The notes under the pieces are model-generated. The model worked only from the letters and a program-made list of their open reading frames with translations. It did not search any database and was not told the origin of the DNA. Shown here piece after piece: positions 1-10,941 of a stretch of 64,000 nt of DNA. The number at the start of each line of letters is the position of its first letter. Positions within the stretch are counted from its first letter, which is position 1. The position numbers and the translations under genes were made by a program. This DNA is from Penicillium oxalicum (lineage: Eukaryota > Ascomycota > Eurotiomycetes > Eurotiales > Aspergillaceae): assembly GCF_001723175.1 (NCBI RefSeq), contig NC_064652.1, positions 3,286,001-3,350,000 on the forward strand. Reading direction: 5' to 3'.

Positions 1-160
1 CGCCAATCACTGCCGCCCGCCCCTTCACCTTGGCCTTCCCCTTGGGCAATCGGGTGGAATAGCGCTCATGCAGTGTGATGAATTGCACAGCGGGGCGTTG
101 TATTGCCACGTCTCGTCCCCCACACCTGCATCCTCTCCTGTGGGGCGATCTTTCGACGTG
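1..160 (+). pseudogene. Degenerate protein-coding fragment related to 3350-3510 (inverted)
   Basis: The first 160 bases are similar to the reverse complement of about 3350-3510. Both translate, with frame changes, to a stretch containing ALMQCD followed by YCHV and SP. The family is not recognised. The copy at the window edge is cut off and has no complete frame. It is probably an old duplicated gene fragment, now on either side of the HeLo gene in opposite orientation. Confidence 0.4.
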
Positions 161-299
161 AGGTTGATTTATTTTCTGGCGCAGAGAGCACGAACTGCTT
201 TCTAGCTGCGGCTGAGGTGCCTAACGCTCTTGCGCTTCCGGACACCTTGACTATTACAGATAGCAAGAGAGACATAAAGCTTACTTGGATCACATAAAA

Positions 300-2260
300 G
301 ATAATTCTCCGGTTTCATTTTACCTGCTCAGAGAACATCTGCGGTGGATATCTGCCTTTATGCACACGTCCATAGGCTCTTATAGAGTACTCCTACGTTG
401 CCACAGGTATCCAAAAATTACATGAGCCTAATTGGCGGTCCAAGCTGATTGTCATTGCGCTAATTTGCTTTTTGAATGCCAAGTGATCTGAGATGGCGTC
501 TCAAGTATCGGATAGGGCACCCTCAAATGTCTCGTTACCTGCTATCTTGTATCTACCCCCGCGCCATGCTTAGAAACATTGGGTAAAAAGGACAAATTTC
601 CTATACGCCGAGTCCTTAGTAAGTCTACCGTTATGTTGGACGGGTGATGTTTCTGCTTCCATAATACTTTCTGTTATACTTTTTAAGTCTTCATCGCATT
701 CCCCAGCCTTTTTGATCTCATATATTTTTACGAATCACAGCGCGCCTTGAAAGGTGAAAGCACCACTCGAGTCTTAGTATTTAGGAGCACTGAACAACCT
801 AGCGTGTGTGTGAGATGTGAGAACTGCGGTTGTGGACAGAAACCAATGCCTTCGTTATCAATACTATAGGACACGTAGCGCAATGCTTTGACATTAACTC
901 TGGGCCCTGTGATCCCGACTGACCATCCTTGGCCTAGCTCAAGGCTAGCCTCTTCAGGATTAGCGCACCGTGAGATATTAACTTACGTGATCCCACATCC
1001 AGGGCGGAACGAAAAACCTTCATTTCCTCATTTCCTCGGGGGATCGCGTAGACCCCGAACTCCACGTGACCATTGACTCAAACCAAGGCAGAATGCGGGG
1101 CTCCACCAAAATCAACCGTTTAACTTGCAGTTGGTGAGAATTGCCAAACGGTAACTAAGAAGATTGCAGGCTCTATATTCCACAGTAGTTCAAATGTGGT
1201 TGAAAGTCAAAAATTGAGCTCTTTCTCTCAACAAAACCGCTCTATCAATTTTGCTCGGCATTGTTTTCGTCTGCTCAGCCCAGAGCGTTCAGATGCTCTT
1301 GGTGTTCAACGGTCGAAAAAACTCCCTGGCTGACTATGTTTAAGTTAGTTACTCTGGCGGTTGCCGGGCTGTCGTTGAAAGGCTACAGTAATGATTTTAA
1401 GAGTCATAATTTTGTTTTCATAATAACTAAACAATGTGTAACTTACATCTAGTTAAAAATTATGCTCATATCGCATGATTCAACCCCTCTTTGGAAGCTC
1501 ACCGGTCAATTTAGGCTAATTGCTGACGTAGATTCATCCTTGCCAAAAGTCCCGCAAAGACAAGCATGACTGTACACCCGCAGCAATTATTTTGATGCTG
1601 CTGGAAACACCAACGGTTATCACGTCTACGGACCGACAACCCAGCATATTTTTGACCTCTTTGACAATGCTGCGAAGCTTCGCATAGAGATTCAATGACG
1701 TTTGGTATGCTCAGGATTGTGGTGGAATCGTTAGATCTGGCTGGTGGAATTTGATTTCAAAGAACCTGTCCACCAATAACTAATCGCTGACTAATTTAGG
1801 TAATTACAGAGCCGGGCGTTTCTATCATATAATTTAAGACCGAGTAAGTTATCCTTCCTTAACCCGGCCTTGGATGGATCACAATAGGTACTGGACGGCC
1901 AAAACTTCAATGCCCGCCCTGAAGAAGGGCAATGCTAGCGATGATTCTAGCTCCCTACTAGCAGCTACACAACCTTCTCCTTCGATATTTCATTTGCATG
2001 GTGGCCAGCACGAGACTTTTTGCTCGGTAATGAATTTACCTCGAGGATTTTCGAGACGTCCTCAATTTGGGCTTATGCGCATTTCCAGTCCAGCAAAGCT
2101 AAGTTTAAGCCCAAATGGGCATAGCGTGACCAGAATGCTCAGTCCTCTATTATTAATTCACGAAACAAAGCAACTCGCAGGCATGAACGTCGGATTGTCT
2201 TCAATACATATCTGAATCCCATGAACTGCTCCGAACTGCAGTCAGCTGGTCAACGCAGCG
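300..2260. other. No recognisable gene
   Basis: AT-rich, stop-dense sequence. The short open frames here, including one of 113 codons at 1874-2215, show no recognisable motif, convincing splice sites or codon bias. I see nothing supportable apart from decayed intergenic DNA. Confidence 0.5.
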
Positions 2261-2371
2261 CTATCTTCTTTTGCTTGCATCAGATGCGACCGTCATTACA
2301 TAGTGACCTTGCTGATCCTGCCCTATTTTCTGGACAGTAGACTCCGTGGTGTTGAAGATCATGTTTTCATT
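2261..2371 (-). other. Second exon: candidate amyloid signalling motif of the HeLo effector
   Basis: After splicing, this exon continues the HeLo frame for 36 residues and ends at TAG (2263-2261). Its core, N-M-I-F-N-T-T-E-S-T-V-Q-K-I-G, resembles the layout of HET-s or RHIM/PP-type motifs: an Asn, alternating hydrophobics, then Q-x-I-G. It matches the receptor N-terminus encoded at 3834-4060. Unspliced read-through instead gives an unrelated Ser-rich tail, so the splice matters. Confidence 0.6.
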
Positions 2372-3150
2372 CTGCTTGCATTAACAACACGATGACACGA
2401 TGATAGACTAGAGAGAGGAGAATCAGATCGACCTCCACTTACTCTTTGCTCCAATAGATTCTTGACAGCCGTGTTCATTACTGGATCCCGCTCCGATGCA
2501 GAGCGCAATTCCTTCATGACTTTGAGAAGCTTATCCATTTCCTCCCCGCCCGCCGCTTCTTCGTCGCTCGCAGACGGAGTGTAAATTTGGTACAGTGCGT
2601 CAATGTGGTCATTGATGTCCTTGACTAGCTTCTCGAGATGCTTCTCGTCGTAAATAGCGAACTTGAAGAGTCTAGGAACTGACATCTTGTTTCTGCGCTC
2701 GTGCACGATTTTTTGCATTGTCTCATGGAGGTAACGGTGCATAGCACTCCACTTAAAGCCATCCTGGCCGAACGGCTTCATTTCGTTCGCTCTCACTTCA
2801 GGGTCATCCTCAGACTTTCCTTTGCGTTCATTATGACAGATTTTCATGGACTCTTCGAAAAAAGTCGCCAAGATCTGAAATGTCCGTATAGCCTGATTCT
2901 CTTGCTCCTCGTCGAGCTGGAATAAGCCCGAGCTTTTCAGCGACTCCTCGTCTTCGATATTCGAGCCTGTCAGACCGACAGCCTGGCCCCAGCGCGTTAG
3001 TCTCAGCTGCGCACTGCCAAGCTTCACGATCAGAGACTGAAGTCGCGGGGCCGCCTTTCTGGCAATGTAGATGTAGTCAAACCAGGTAATAATCGTGGTA
3101 AAAAGACCGGCTAGCCCAGATGCCGCACTAATAACTTCTACACCCGTCAT
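2261..3150 (-). CDS. HeLo-domain cell-death effector (HET-S-like) with C-terminal amyloid-type motif
   Basis: Two exons: 3150-2443 and 2371-2261, joined by a 71-bp intron with donor GTAAGT. The product is about 272 aa; HET-S/s is 289. The start at 3150 was chosen because the protein then begins like HeLo domains: a hydrophobic N-terminal helix (ASGLAGLFTTI), then the R-L-T-R-W-G segment about 40 residues on. The HeLo domain fills residues 1 to about 210. The short second exon encodes a polar tail with the core STVQKIGQDQ. In the HET-S family the HeLo domain is a membrane-targeting, pore-forming cell-death domain unmasked when the C-terminal motif is templated into amyloid. The gene is divergent from the NLR at 3834, as HET-S is from NWD2. 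The acceptor could also be 3 bases earlier (CAG repeated), adding one residue. The domain call is strong. The tail's amyloid role is inferred. Confidence 0.85.
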
Positions 3151-3833
3151 CACGGTAGAAGTGCGCCTGTCTGTGTGTGAATGTATAGACTGGTTGATGA
3201 TGATAGGCCTGGGGGAGCTCGGTATGGATTTTGCGCATAATTCTTGGGGTAATGTGGTCTTATGTATCAAAGAGCGAGGTCACCAAATTCACTGGTGCTT
3301 GCGGCTGGAAAGCGGTCCGTGCGATTCGCTTGTTGGAAAATGAGGCATTGTCACCTGCAATGGAAACGCTGCCCGGAGCGATCTTCAACCGCGGGGACGC
3401 GACGTGGCAGTACGATGCGGCGCAGTACAATCTGTCGCACTGCATGAGCGCTGTCCCCCACCCGCTTGCCCTAAGGTAGGGGGCGGGCGCCAGCGATTGG
3501 TGGGCGACGTGCAGCAGCGGCGCGATATCTGCAATGCTTGCCGCTGGCGCTATGTTACAACATCGGAGCCAGTGACGGATCCAATAGCGGTTTTCGCACA
3601 TGCAAGACCCATGGAGTCAGCCCTGCTATCCGCATTGGCTTTCAGCCTGATGACCCCGCTTTTCATACAAGTGCGAGAGACAGACGGAAAGAGGTCTCTG
3701 ATCGGTCTGGTAATGACGGGTCGAATTCTATCACCTACCGAATTTCTCCGCTGTTAGCGGCGCACTGCCGTGCGACTGCCAGATACGCTCAACTCACTAC
3801 ACGGCGGACTTAGCCAGGGTCAGTTGACTTGTC
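3151..3833. promoter_or_regulatory. Divergent intergenic region between effector and receptor
   Basis: About 680 bp separate the two start codons, so both genes probably share this control region. It contains a decayed coding fragment (minus frame, about 3601-3260) related to bases 1-160. No clear TATA box or operator was identified. Confidence 0.45.
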
Positions 3834-4093
3834 ATGTCGATAAGGAGGCACCAGTGGGACAACAATGGGGGAAATGTCCAATTCGAAGGCACTGCGACAC
3901 ATTCGTACGTCGATATTGATGATTGTACCGCGTTGACGAGTATTACTAACTTGGTGCCATCTTAGCACCTTCATTCAAAACATCGGAGGTACGTCTGAAC
4001 ATCAAGTTTTCCTCCTGGCGGTACTCCGTCTGACATGAAAGCTCGCAAGACCAAGACCGACAAAGCAGGGATCGCTGCCGCGAATACTTCGCA
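3834..4093 (+). other. Spliced N-terminal exons of the NLR with candidate amyloid motif
   Basis: The NACHT frame is closed upstream by TGA at 4031, so exon 3 cannot simply extend to a start codon. Two small upstream exons solve this: ATG at 3834, exon 1 to 3904, a 23-base exon 3966-3988, then entry at 4050, all in phase. The joined residues read [13 protein letters not shown] then IQNIGDQD, similar to the HeLo tail. Splice signals are good but unproven. Confidence 0.65.
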
Positions 4094-7000
4094 GTGACGG
4101 ATCCGCGCGACGTCAAGACAAACATCCACCAGACAAGAGGGGCGCCCCTCAAAGAGTCCTATGAATGGATCCTCCACCACCACCAGTTCCAGTGTTGGCG
4201 CGACGGTAACAACAGTAACGACAGTCAGGTCCTTTGGATCAAGGGGGATCCTGGTAAAGGCAAGACAATGCTACTCTGTGGCATCATCGACGAGCTTAAC
4301 CCGACCATAGAAATAGCAGATTCCCAAGCCAAGACATTCCTGTCTTTCTTTTTCTGTCAAGCCACTGTTCCTAAGCTGAGTAACGCTCATGCTGTCTTAC
4401 GTGGGTTGATCTATATGCTTGTGGACACACAACCATCATTTCTCTCTCTTATACAGAAAAGGTTCAATCAAAATGGGGAGCCACAATTTGGGGGTGCGGA
4501 AGCATGGGCTGCATTGTGCAATATGTTCTTATGTATCTTGCGCGCCTGTACCACGGACAAGATCTACATTATAGTTGATGCTCTGGACGAATGCGTACAG
4601 GACCAAGATAAACTGTTACAGCTTATTCTCCAGGAGACAAGGGGATTACCGCACGTCAAATGGATCATATCCAGCCGGAACCACGTTAATCAGCGCATAA
4701 GGCTTGACGACTCGCAGTCAATACTGAGCCTGGAACTGCAGGAAAACGCCGAAGCTGTGTCTCTGGCCATCGGAGCTTACATCTCGAACCGGTTAGCGGA
4801 ACTTGAGTCTCTGGAGGAGGATGATACTTTGCTGGAATATGTTCAGCAGACCCTCGAGGAGAAAGCCGAAGGAACGTTTCTCTGGGTGGCGCTCGTCGTC
4901 CAGGAACTTCGGGGCGTTGATAGCTGGGACGTGAAGCAAGTGGTGGATGAAGTGCCGACAGGGTTGGATGATATGTATGCGCGAATGATAGACCAGATCG
5001 AACAGGAAGCGCCTCGAACCCGAAAGTTTTGCCACTTGGTCCTCTCAGCTGCTACCCTGGCCTATCGGCCGCTTCAGCTACTGGAGCTAGGGGCAGTGTC
5101 GGGACTCCCTGACGAGATCGCCGGAAAGGCGAAAAGTCTTGTGACGATGATCAAGAGGACCGGCTCGTTCCTCACGGTCCGCGACGAAAGCATCTACTTT
5201 GTGCATCAGTCTGCCAAGGACTATCTAATCGGAAAGGGCGCGCAGAGTATCTTCTCGGCTGGCCCTACGGTTGCCCATCGCCGAATGTTCACGCAGTCCC
5301 TCCAGGTCGTGAAGAAGGCGTTACGGCGGGATATGTATAGCCTAGGAGCCCTGGGTACTCCTATCAAGCAAGCCCAGCCACCTAATCCGGATCCGCTTGC
5401 AGTCGCACGATACTCGTGTGTCTACTGGGTCGACCATCTACGAGAAAGCGGATCATACGAAGATCTCAAGGAGGGTGGTACTGTCGACACGTTTCTTCGA
5501 ACGCAGTGTCTCTACTGGCTCGAGGCACTGAGCCTCCTGCGAAGCATATCGGATGGAATTATGTCGATACAGAGACTGAAGGATCTCGTATTGGTATGTG
5601 TTCATTTCGGGAATTGGAACTGCTCTAACACCGCGATAGGAACGACCGACAGCAGCCAAACTGAGCATCCTCGTCCAAGATACATATCGATTCATTCTGT
5701 ACCACCGAATGGCGATCGAGAACAGCCCCCTACAGGCGTACGGTTGTGGGCTTGTATTTAGTCCATCGCGGAGTTTGATTAAGAAGTTGTTCTGGCACGA
5801 GCGGCCCAAAGATGTCACGATGATGCCGCCAATGGGAAATGACTGGGATGCGCACACCGGGGCATGCCTGCAGACGCTGGAGGGCCATGATAGCTATGTC
5901 AACTCAGTGGTGTTCTCCCCCGACGGCAGCCGCGTCGCGTCCGGGTCTTCGGATAACACGATCAAGATCTGGGATGCGCACACCGGGGCCTGCCTGCAGA
6001 CGCTAGAGGGCCATGGCGACTGGGTCAACTCAGTGGTGTTCTCCCCCGATAGCAGCCACGTCGCGTCCGGGTCGGAGGACGAGACGATCAAGATCTGGGA
6101 TGCGCACACCGGGGCCTGCTGCAGACGCTGAGGGCCATGATCGGATAGTCACTCAGTGGTGTTCTCCAACAGCAGTCGGCTCGCGTCCGGGTCGGACGAC
6201 AAGACGATCAAGATCTGGGATGCGCACACCGGGGCTGCCTGCAGACGCTGGAGGGCCATAATGACGATGTCAACTCAGTGGTGTTCCCCCAAGAGCAGCC
6301 GCGCTCGCGTCCGGGTCGGACGACAAGACGATCAAGATCTGGGATGCGCACACCGGGGCCTGCCTGCAGACGCTGAAGGGCCATGATCGGATAGTCACCT
6401 CAGTGGTGTTCTCTCGGACAGCAGCCTCATCGCGTCCGGGTCTAGGGACAAGATGATCAAGATCTGGGATGCGCACACCAGGGCCTGCTTGCAGACGCTG
6501 GCGGGTCATAATGACGATGTCAGCTCAGTGGTGTTCTCCTACGACAGCAGTCGCGTCGCGTCCGGGTCGGACGACAATACGATCAAGATCTGGGATGCGC
6601 ACACCGGGGCCTGCCTGCAGACGCTGGAGGGCCATAATGACGATGTCAGCTCAGTGGTGTTCTCCTACGACAGCAGCCGCGTCGCGTCCGGGTCGGCCGA
6701 CAGGGCGATCAAGATCTGGGATGCGCACACTGGGGACTGCCTGCAGACGCTGGAGGGCCATAATCATGATGTCAACTCAGTGGTGTTCTCCCCCGACAGC
6801 AGTCGCGTCGCGTCCGGGTCTTTGGACAAGATGATCAAGATCTGGGATGCGCACACCGGGGCCTGCCTGCAAACCCTAAATGTTGGCAATTATGTGAATA
6901 TTCTTTCCTTCGACACCACCAACTCCTCTCTTCACACTAGCGTTGGGATTTTTCCCCTTCGTGGCTCAGCAACACCTAATCCTAGGCCTCCGACTAAAGT

Positions 7001-7241
7001 GTCCGCGTTAGACCTCCAATCACCTAGTGCAAATCAACTGCCGCAACCCCCCGAATATCAAGGCTACGGTATCAGTTTCGATAGACTCTGGATCACGCGG
7101 CGTTCACAGAACTGGCTCTGGCTGCCTCCCACCTATCGCCCGACCAGTTCGGCTGTAGGAAAGTCCGGAATAGCGGTGGTGCTTGGCTGCCCGTCTGGAC
7201 GTGTTTTGATCTTCGGATTCGCGACTGGGGGTGCCGACTGA
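3834..7241 (+). CDS. NACHT-WD40 NOD-like receptor (HET-E/NWD family), frame-damaged inside WD repeats
   Basis: Best model: exons 3834-3904, 3966-3988, 4050-5593 and 5640-7241, with introns of 61, 61 and 46 bp (GTACGT, GTACGT and GTATGT donors; a TACTAAC branch in the first). About 1,080 aa if frames are kept. Residues 1-40 carry a short motif ending FIQNIGDQD. The NACHT NTPase follows, with Walker A GDPGKGKT at about residue 97, Walker [10 protein letters not shown] at about 206, and a downstream W-I-I-S-S-R. A linker typical of NWD proteins leads to tandem 42-aa WD40 repeats from 5845. The C-terminal segment ([20 protein letters not shown]) is family-typical and ends at TGA 7239-7241. In this family the WD region senses ligand, NACHT oligomerises, and the N-terminal motif templates the partner effector. 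Repeats three to six contain single-base losses that shift frame and then restore it, so the gene may be inactive or the region mis-assembled. Confidence 0.85.
5845..6890 (+). repeat. 126-bp tandem WD40 repeat array of the NLR
   Basis: Nine occurrences of the WDAHTG boundary lie at 5845, 5971, 6097, 6217, 6341, 6466, 6592, 6718 and 6844. Spacing is 126, 126, 120, 124, 125, 126, 126 and 126 bp. Units are nearly identical in DNA. The differences cluster at the residues after the GH of each repeat (DSY, GDW, NDD, NHD) and near the SGS-x-D turn. These are positions known to vary in HET-E-type repeats. The three shortened units (6097-6465) lack nine bases in total. Confidence 0.9.
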
Positions 7242-8494
7242 GCGATTCACGGCTATGGTCAATAGCCAGTTAAGACCCGAAGTAAAGGACAATCGCACGC
7301 AAGCCTTGTCTTGCCACGCGCAGTGGTTTCTCTGGACGGCCGTGGTCGTCACCTGATCGATGGCCTGAGCATAGCGAGTGAATCTTCCGTAATAATTACA
7401 TACTTGGTGTGGGTCTACTTCCATATTTAGCCGCAGTTATATATTTCATACACCAACTTACACCATTGTTATTTTCCCGTGTATTCAACTTCATGAATTT
7501 GTAATCTTAGTACCTCTCCGCTGCCACGGGTTTCGCTCAACTCCACATTGTTGTGACTCACATCATTTTGATGGCCTGGAAAGATGATACCCGACATTAC
7601 ACTTGCGCAATTTTATCCCTCACACTTATCTCTGATGTCATGGTGGGTGGTCTTGGCGTCCCAGCCGTCAACGGCAGATTTCCAGGTAATACATTAGGTC
7701 TTGTACTTCAGCATTGGGACGTGGTATTTAATAGCTTTTGCAAAAGCAGTGATAGCAAGAATCATGTAATTGAGGTATCCTCTATCCACAAATAAGAATT
7801 GACTGGTTGTTAGAGGATAAATATGCTGGACTTGTCAGATACCTCGCGGGTGTTTCACCACGTAGGGCATTTCATGTCATCGGGATGGGGGTTACATAGT
7901 CTCCCAATCCTTCATTGGAAGACCGAACTCGCAGATTCGGACAATTATTTCTTATTCTGAGGGCGCAATTTCCAGGGCAAATTCAAATTATAGAACACGG
8001 CGGGTTATCCTGCTGCTCCTACAGGACGGGCCACTTTCAAATTGAGTAAGCAAATAACCTTCATCCACACCAAGGCTAGTTGATTTAGCTTTAAAATTTA
8101 TTAACACAATAGCGCTACCATTTCAATATCGGATTGTTTCACCATGAGAGGCTTCATTTAATTAACTGCCTACGATCACATGAAGCCGTCGCTAGTTAAC
8201 GGCCGACCTAATTTCATTTATGTTGGCGTGTTGGCTAGCTTTAAGAATAGTGGTTGTTCTCTGGTCACGCATGATATGGACCCAGGTCAAGGGCTATGAA
8301 TTTGAGATTTCTTCCGATGTGAGGCTAAATAGTCTTCCTGACGGTCTTACGTATCCTACGACCAGCATAAACTATGTGATAAATTGTCAGAACCAGAACT
8401 GCACCAGACTTCCACACACGTCATTATGAGAATGATTAAGGAGAATACCTGCGACTACTGTGTCCCCCCGTTGGTCTTTGATGTATCCCCTCAC
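7242..8494. other. No recognisable gene
   Basis: AT-rich spacer between the NLR stop and the end of the ferric-reductase-like gene. The short open frames (for example 7553-7795 and 8220-8429) show no recognisable domains. Confidence 0.5.
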
Positions 8495-10121
8495 TTATTT
8501 TTCAATTTTCAGTGACCCACGGTAGAAGCAAAGTCGATTTTCTTCCTGATATGAAGTCGAAGGGTCCTCATTTGAGTCGGCTCTGCCACAGTAACTTTTG
8601 AATTGTAGGATCTAAGCGGGAGCCAGTATCTATTTCGAATGTCGTTCGGACACCTACTCACGTCAAATCCGCCAGATGTAGGATGATCTAGGCTCGGGAC
8701 CTCTTGCCTCCACTCTTTCACCCATGGCGGATAGTCTCCAACCCCAAGTCAGCAGATACACTAAGAGACTACTTAGGAAGATAGCTCGACGACTCACTAG
8801 ATTCCGCGTCATCTTGCCACAAAATCTCCAGTTTCCGTACCAGCGCTGTCCGTTGCACACTGGCCTTGACTAGCATCTCTATATACGAGAGAGCTCGAAA
8901 AAAGCCAACGTCCTCTACGACTAACACAACGGTCCCAAACCGGAGCAAGTTTTCCGGGCGCCCATATGGTCCGAGCGCAGTGACCGTGATCCAATTCCCG
9001 CGCGGGGAAGCGAGATTCCTATCGTAAAGCTTTTGAGTAATACCTGAGCCGGAACGAGCCACTATCCGTGCGATCTTGTGCGCGCCATCCTTTTTGCATG
9101 CTGCCGCATAGAAGAGGGGCAGTTGCAGACCGGCGTAAATGCCGGCACTTGGCATCCAGAGCTGCACATATTGACCGGGCTGCACAGTCAAAGACGGAGG
9201 TAGACCGATCTCAAGCCAAAGAAGACTATTAGATGCGTTCATAAACACTTCTTGTCTATCGTGTCGCCATGGCTTCCGAGACCACACGGTGGCTCTAAAG
9301 ACGGCGAGACTTGTCACAGCCCAGAGGCAAAGAGCACCTAATAATACCCAACGATACATATATTGTTGTTACAGGAGATGATATCCAAGGGCGTAAATGG
9401 CCACTACCGCAAGCAAATAATGGCATTTCAAAGCGAACTGTACATGTCGTGTTCGTATTGCCGCGCACGTGACCGGAACAATCAGAATGAGCGAGCACCC
9501 AGCCTAGTAGGAGTCAGAGTGATCCGAGGTCCAAAACCGTCTTCTGGCTCAACCGCGAAGTAGACTTACTATGATAGGGAAAATATACCGCGGAGTTATG
9601 AAGATCGAAGCTTCGGTTGTAGACATGATAATAATGCCGTGTAGAAGGGAATGAAACACGCATATACGCCCTATCCATCGATGAAACCATCCGAGCGACT
9701 GGCGGTCGATACATAAGAGATCAGCTGGAAACCCAAAGTTCAGACCGGTGCACAGAGAGGCGATGCTGATGACGGCCAAAGACCCAGCTCTTTTTTGGAC
9801 GACCATCAAGGACGTGGCTCTAGGTCGCAAGGCTAAAATGTCTGTTGCAAGCAAAGATGCCAGTACCAAAGCCTGCCAACATGTTGAGATGTCGAGCCAT
9901 CTGAAAGAATTTGGTAGGTGAACAAAGAGAAGTCGTCGCCAAAACCCCGGCAGCCTTGAGCTCCATGAATGTCAGGACAACAGATATCTTCTTTTGCAAG
10001 CCCAGAACCATATATGCACTGCAGATGAATAGATCAGCCAAGACGCAAGAAAAATCGCAGCGGAAGTACCGCAAACTTCAGGAACAGATAAATTCGAAAG
10101 CCAGTGCAGGAGTTTCGACAT
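8495..10121 (-). pseudogene. Ferric-reductase-like (FRE) transmembrane oxidoreductase, one in-frame stop and C-terminal truncation
   Basis: Modelled exons: 10121 to about 9982, 9900-9570, 9503-8798, 8735-8662 and 8611-8495. Introns 2-4 have good signals (GTAAGT, GTGAGT, GTGAGT); the first donor is poor. About 455 codons. Exon 1 starts with a membrane helix. Exon 2 has further helices and FHRW and LLHG, exon 3 has CHYLL and YHLL. These supply the four haem histidines of the FRE family. The FAD/NAD part follows (PGQYVQLWMP, LGPYG, LEILWQ). An in-frame TAA lies at 9371-9369 in front of two CAA codons, consistent with CAA to TAA. The family HPF motif is altered to LPLF, the nucleotide-binding glycines read VVEDVG, and the last ~100 residues of the family are missing. 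The functional family reduces Fe(III) at membranes. This copy is probably dead. Confidence 0.75.
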
Positions 10122-10133
10122 TGGCTTGTACAC

Positions 10134-10161
10134 TTCCTGTAGCCTATGCAGGCTACAGGAA
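10134..10161. repeat. Perfect inverted repeat (12-bp arms) in the FRE leader
   Basis: Arms TTCCTGTAGCCT and AGGCTACAGGAA are separated by ATGC. The hairpin starts 13 bases upstream of the FRE ATG (10121, minus strand). A minus-strand TATATAAG lies at about 10181-10188, so the hairpin would fall in the 5' leader of the transcript. Confidence 0.7.
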
Positions 10162-10941
10162 TAGTGAGAGAGCCAGAATGCTTATATAGAGAGGCCGCTC
10201 CTTCACTTGGCCTTCCTTTCCGGAGGGGCAAAATGATACATTAACAGTGTGAAGGAACGCCATTAACTTTCTACTGCCTCAGAACCCAGCCAATAGGTAC
10301 AAGTAATTGCGCCCTCCGCGACGGGGCCGCCTCGTTGCGATTAGCATAATGTACCCGTTTACGTGTCAGAGGCTGGATGACCAAACAGGCGCCGGAAAGT
10401 AAGCATCTAAGCATAGCGGTCTCTCGGCTTCCGTTATGCCGGTTTTCTGATGTCGGATGCTTTGGTCTTTCTGTTCAGGTGTGTACAGTACATCCGCCGG
10501 GTCCCGGTCCACTACTCAAGGGCTAGGAAGCTTCCAGGAAGATTTGATACTGCATTTTTGTCGTCAGAGTAGGTTGTTCGCATCGTTGTTATTACTAGCC
10601 GTATATTTCTATCTGCGACTATTGGCCCTCTCATCGACCTGTCGAATTCAACACGCAGAAGTATTGATAAGCATTATACTGCTGATTATGCGTTATTAAG
10701 TTCCATCGTCTGCTTGAGAATATATGAGAGATGTATTGGCGTTGAAAATAATCAATCATTAGCGGGTCCTCAATGAGTCGGGCTCTCCGGTGTTTTCGGA
10801 GCCCGAGAGCATCTTCGGGATTCCTAGGAGCTCTTCGTACCCATATCTCTATAAGTTTCTTATACGTGATTCTTTCCGAGTATAAGATTGGCCTTCTGTT
10901 TTTCTAGCCTCCGTTTTGATCTATCTTAAAACATATTCATC
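10162..10941. other. Intergenic, putative promoters only
   Basis: Apart from the minus-strand TATA-like box for the FRE gene, the stretch before 10942 has CT-rich and TATAAG-like sequences as seen in fungal promoters. No supported coding region. Confidence 0.4.
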
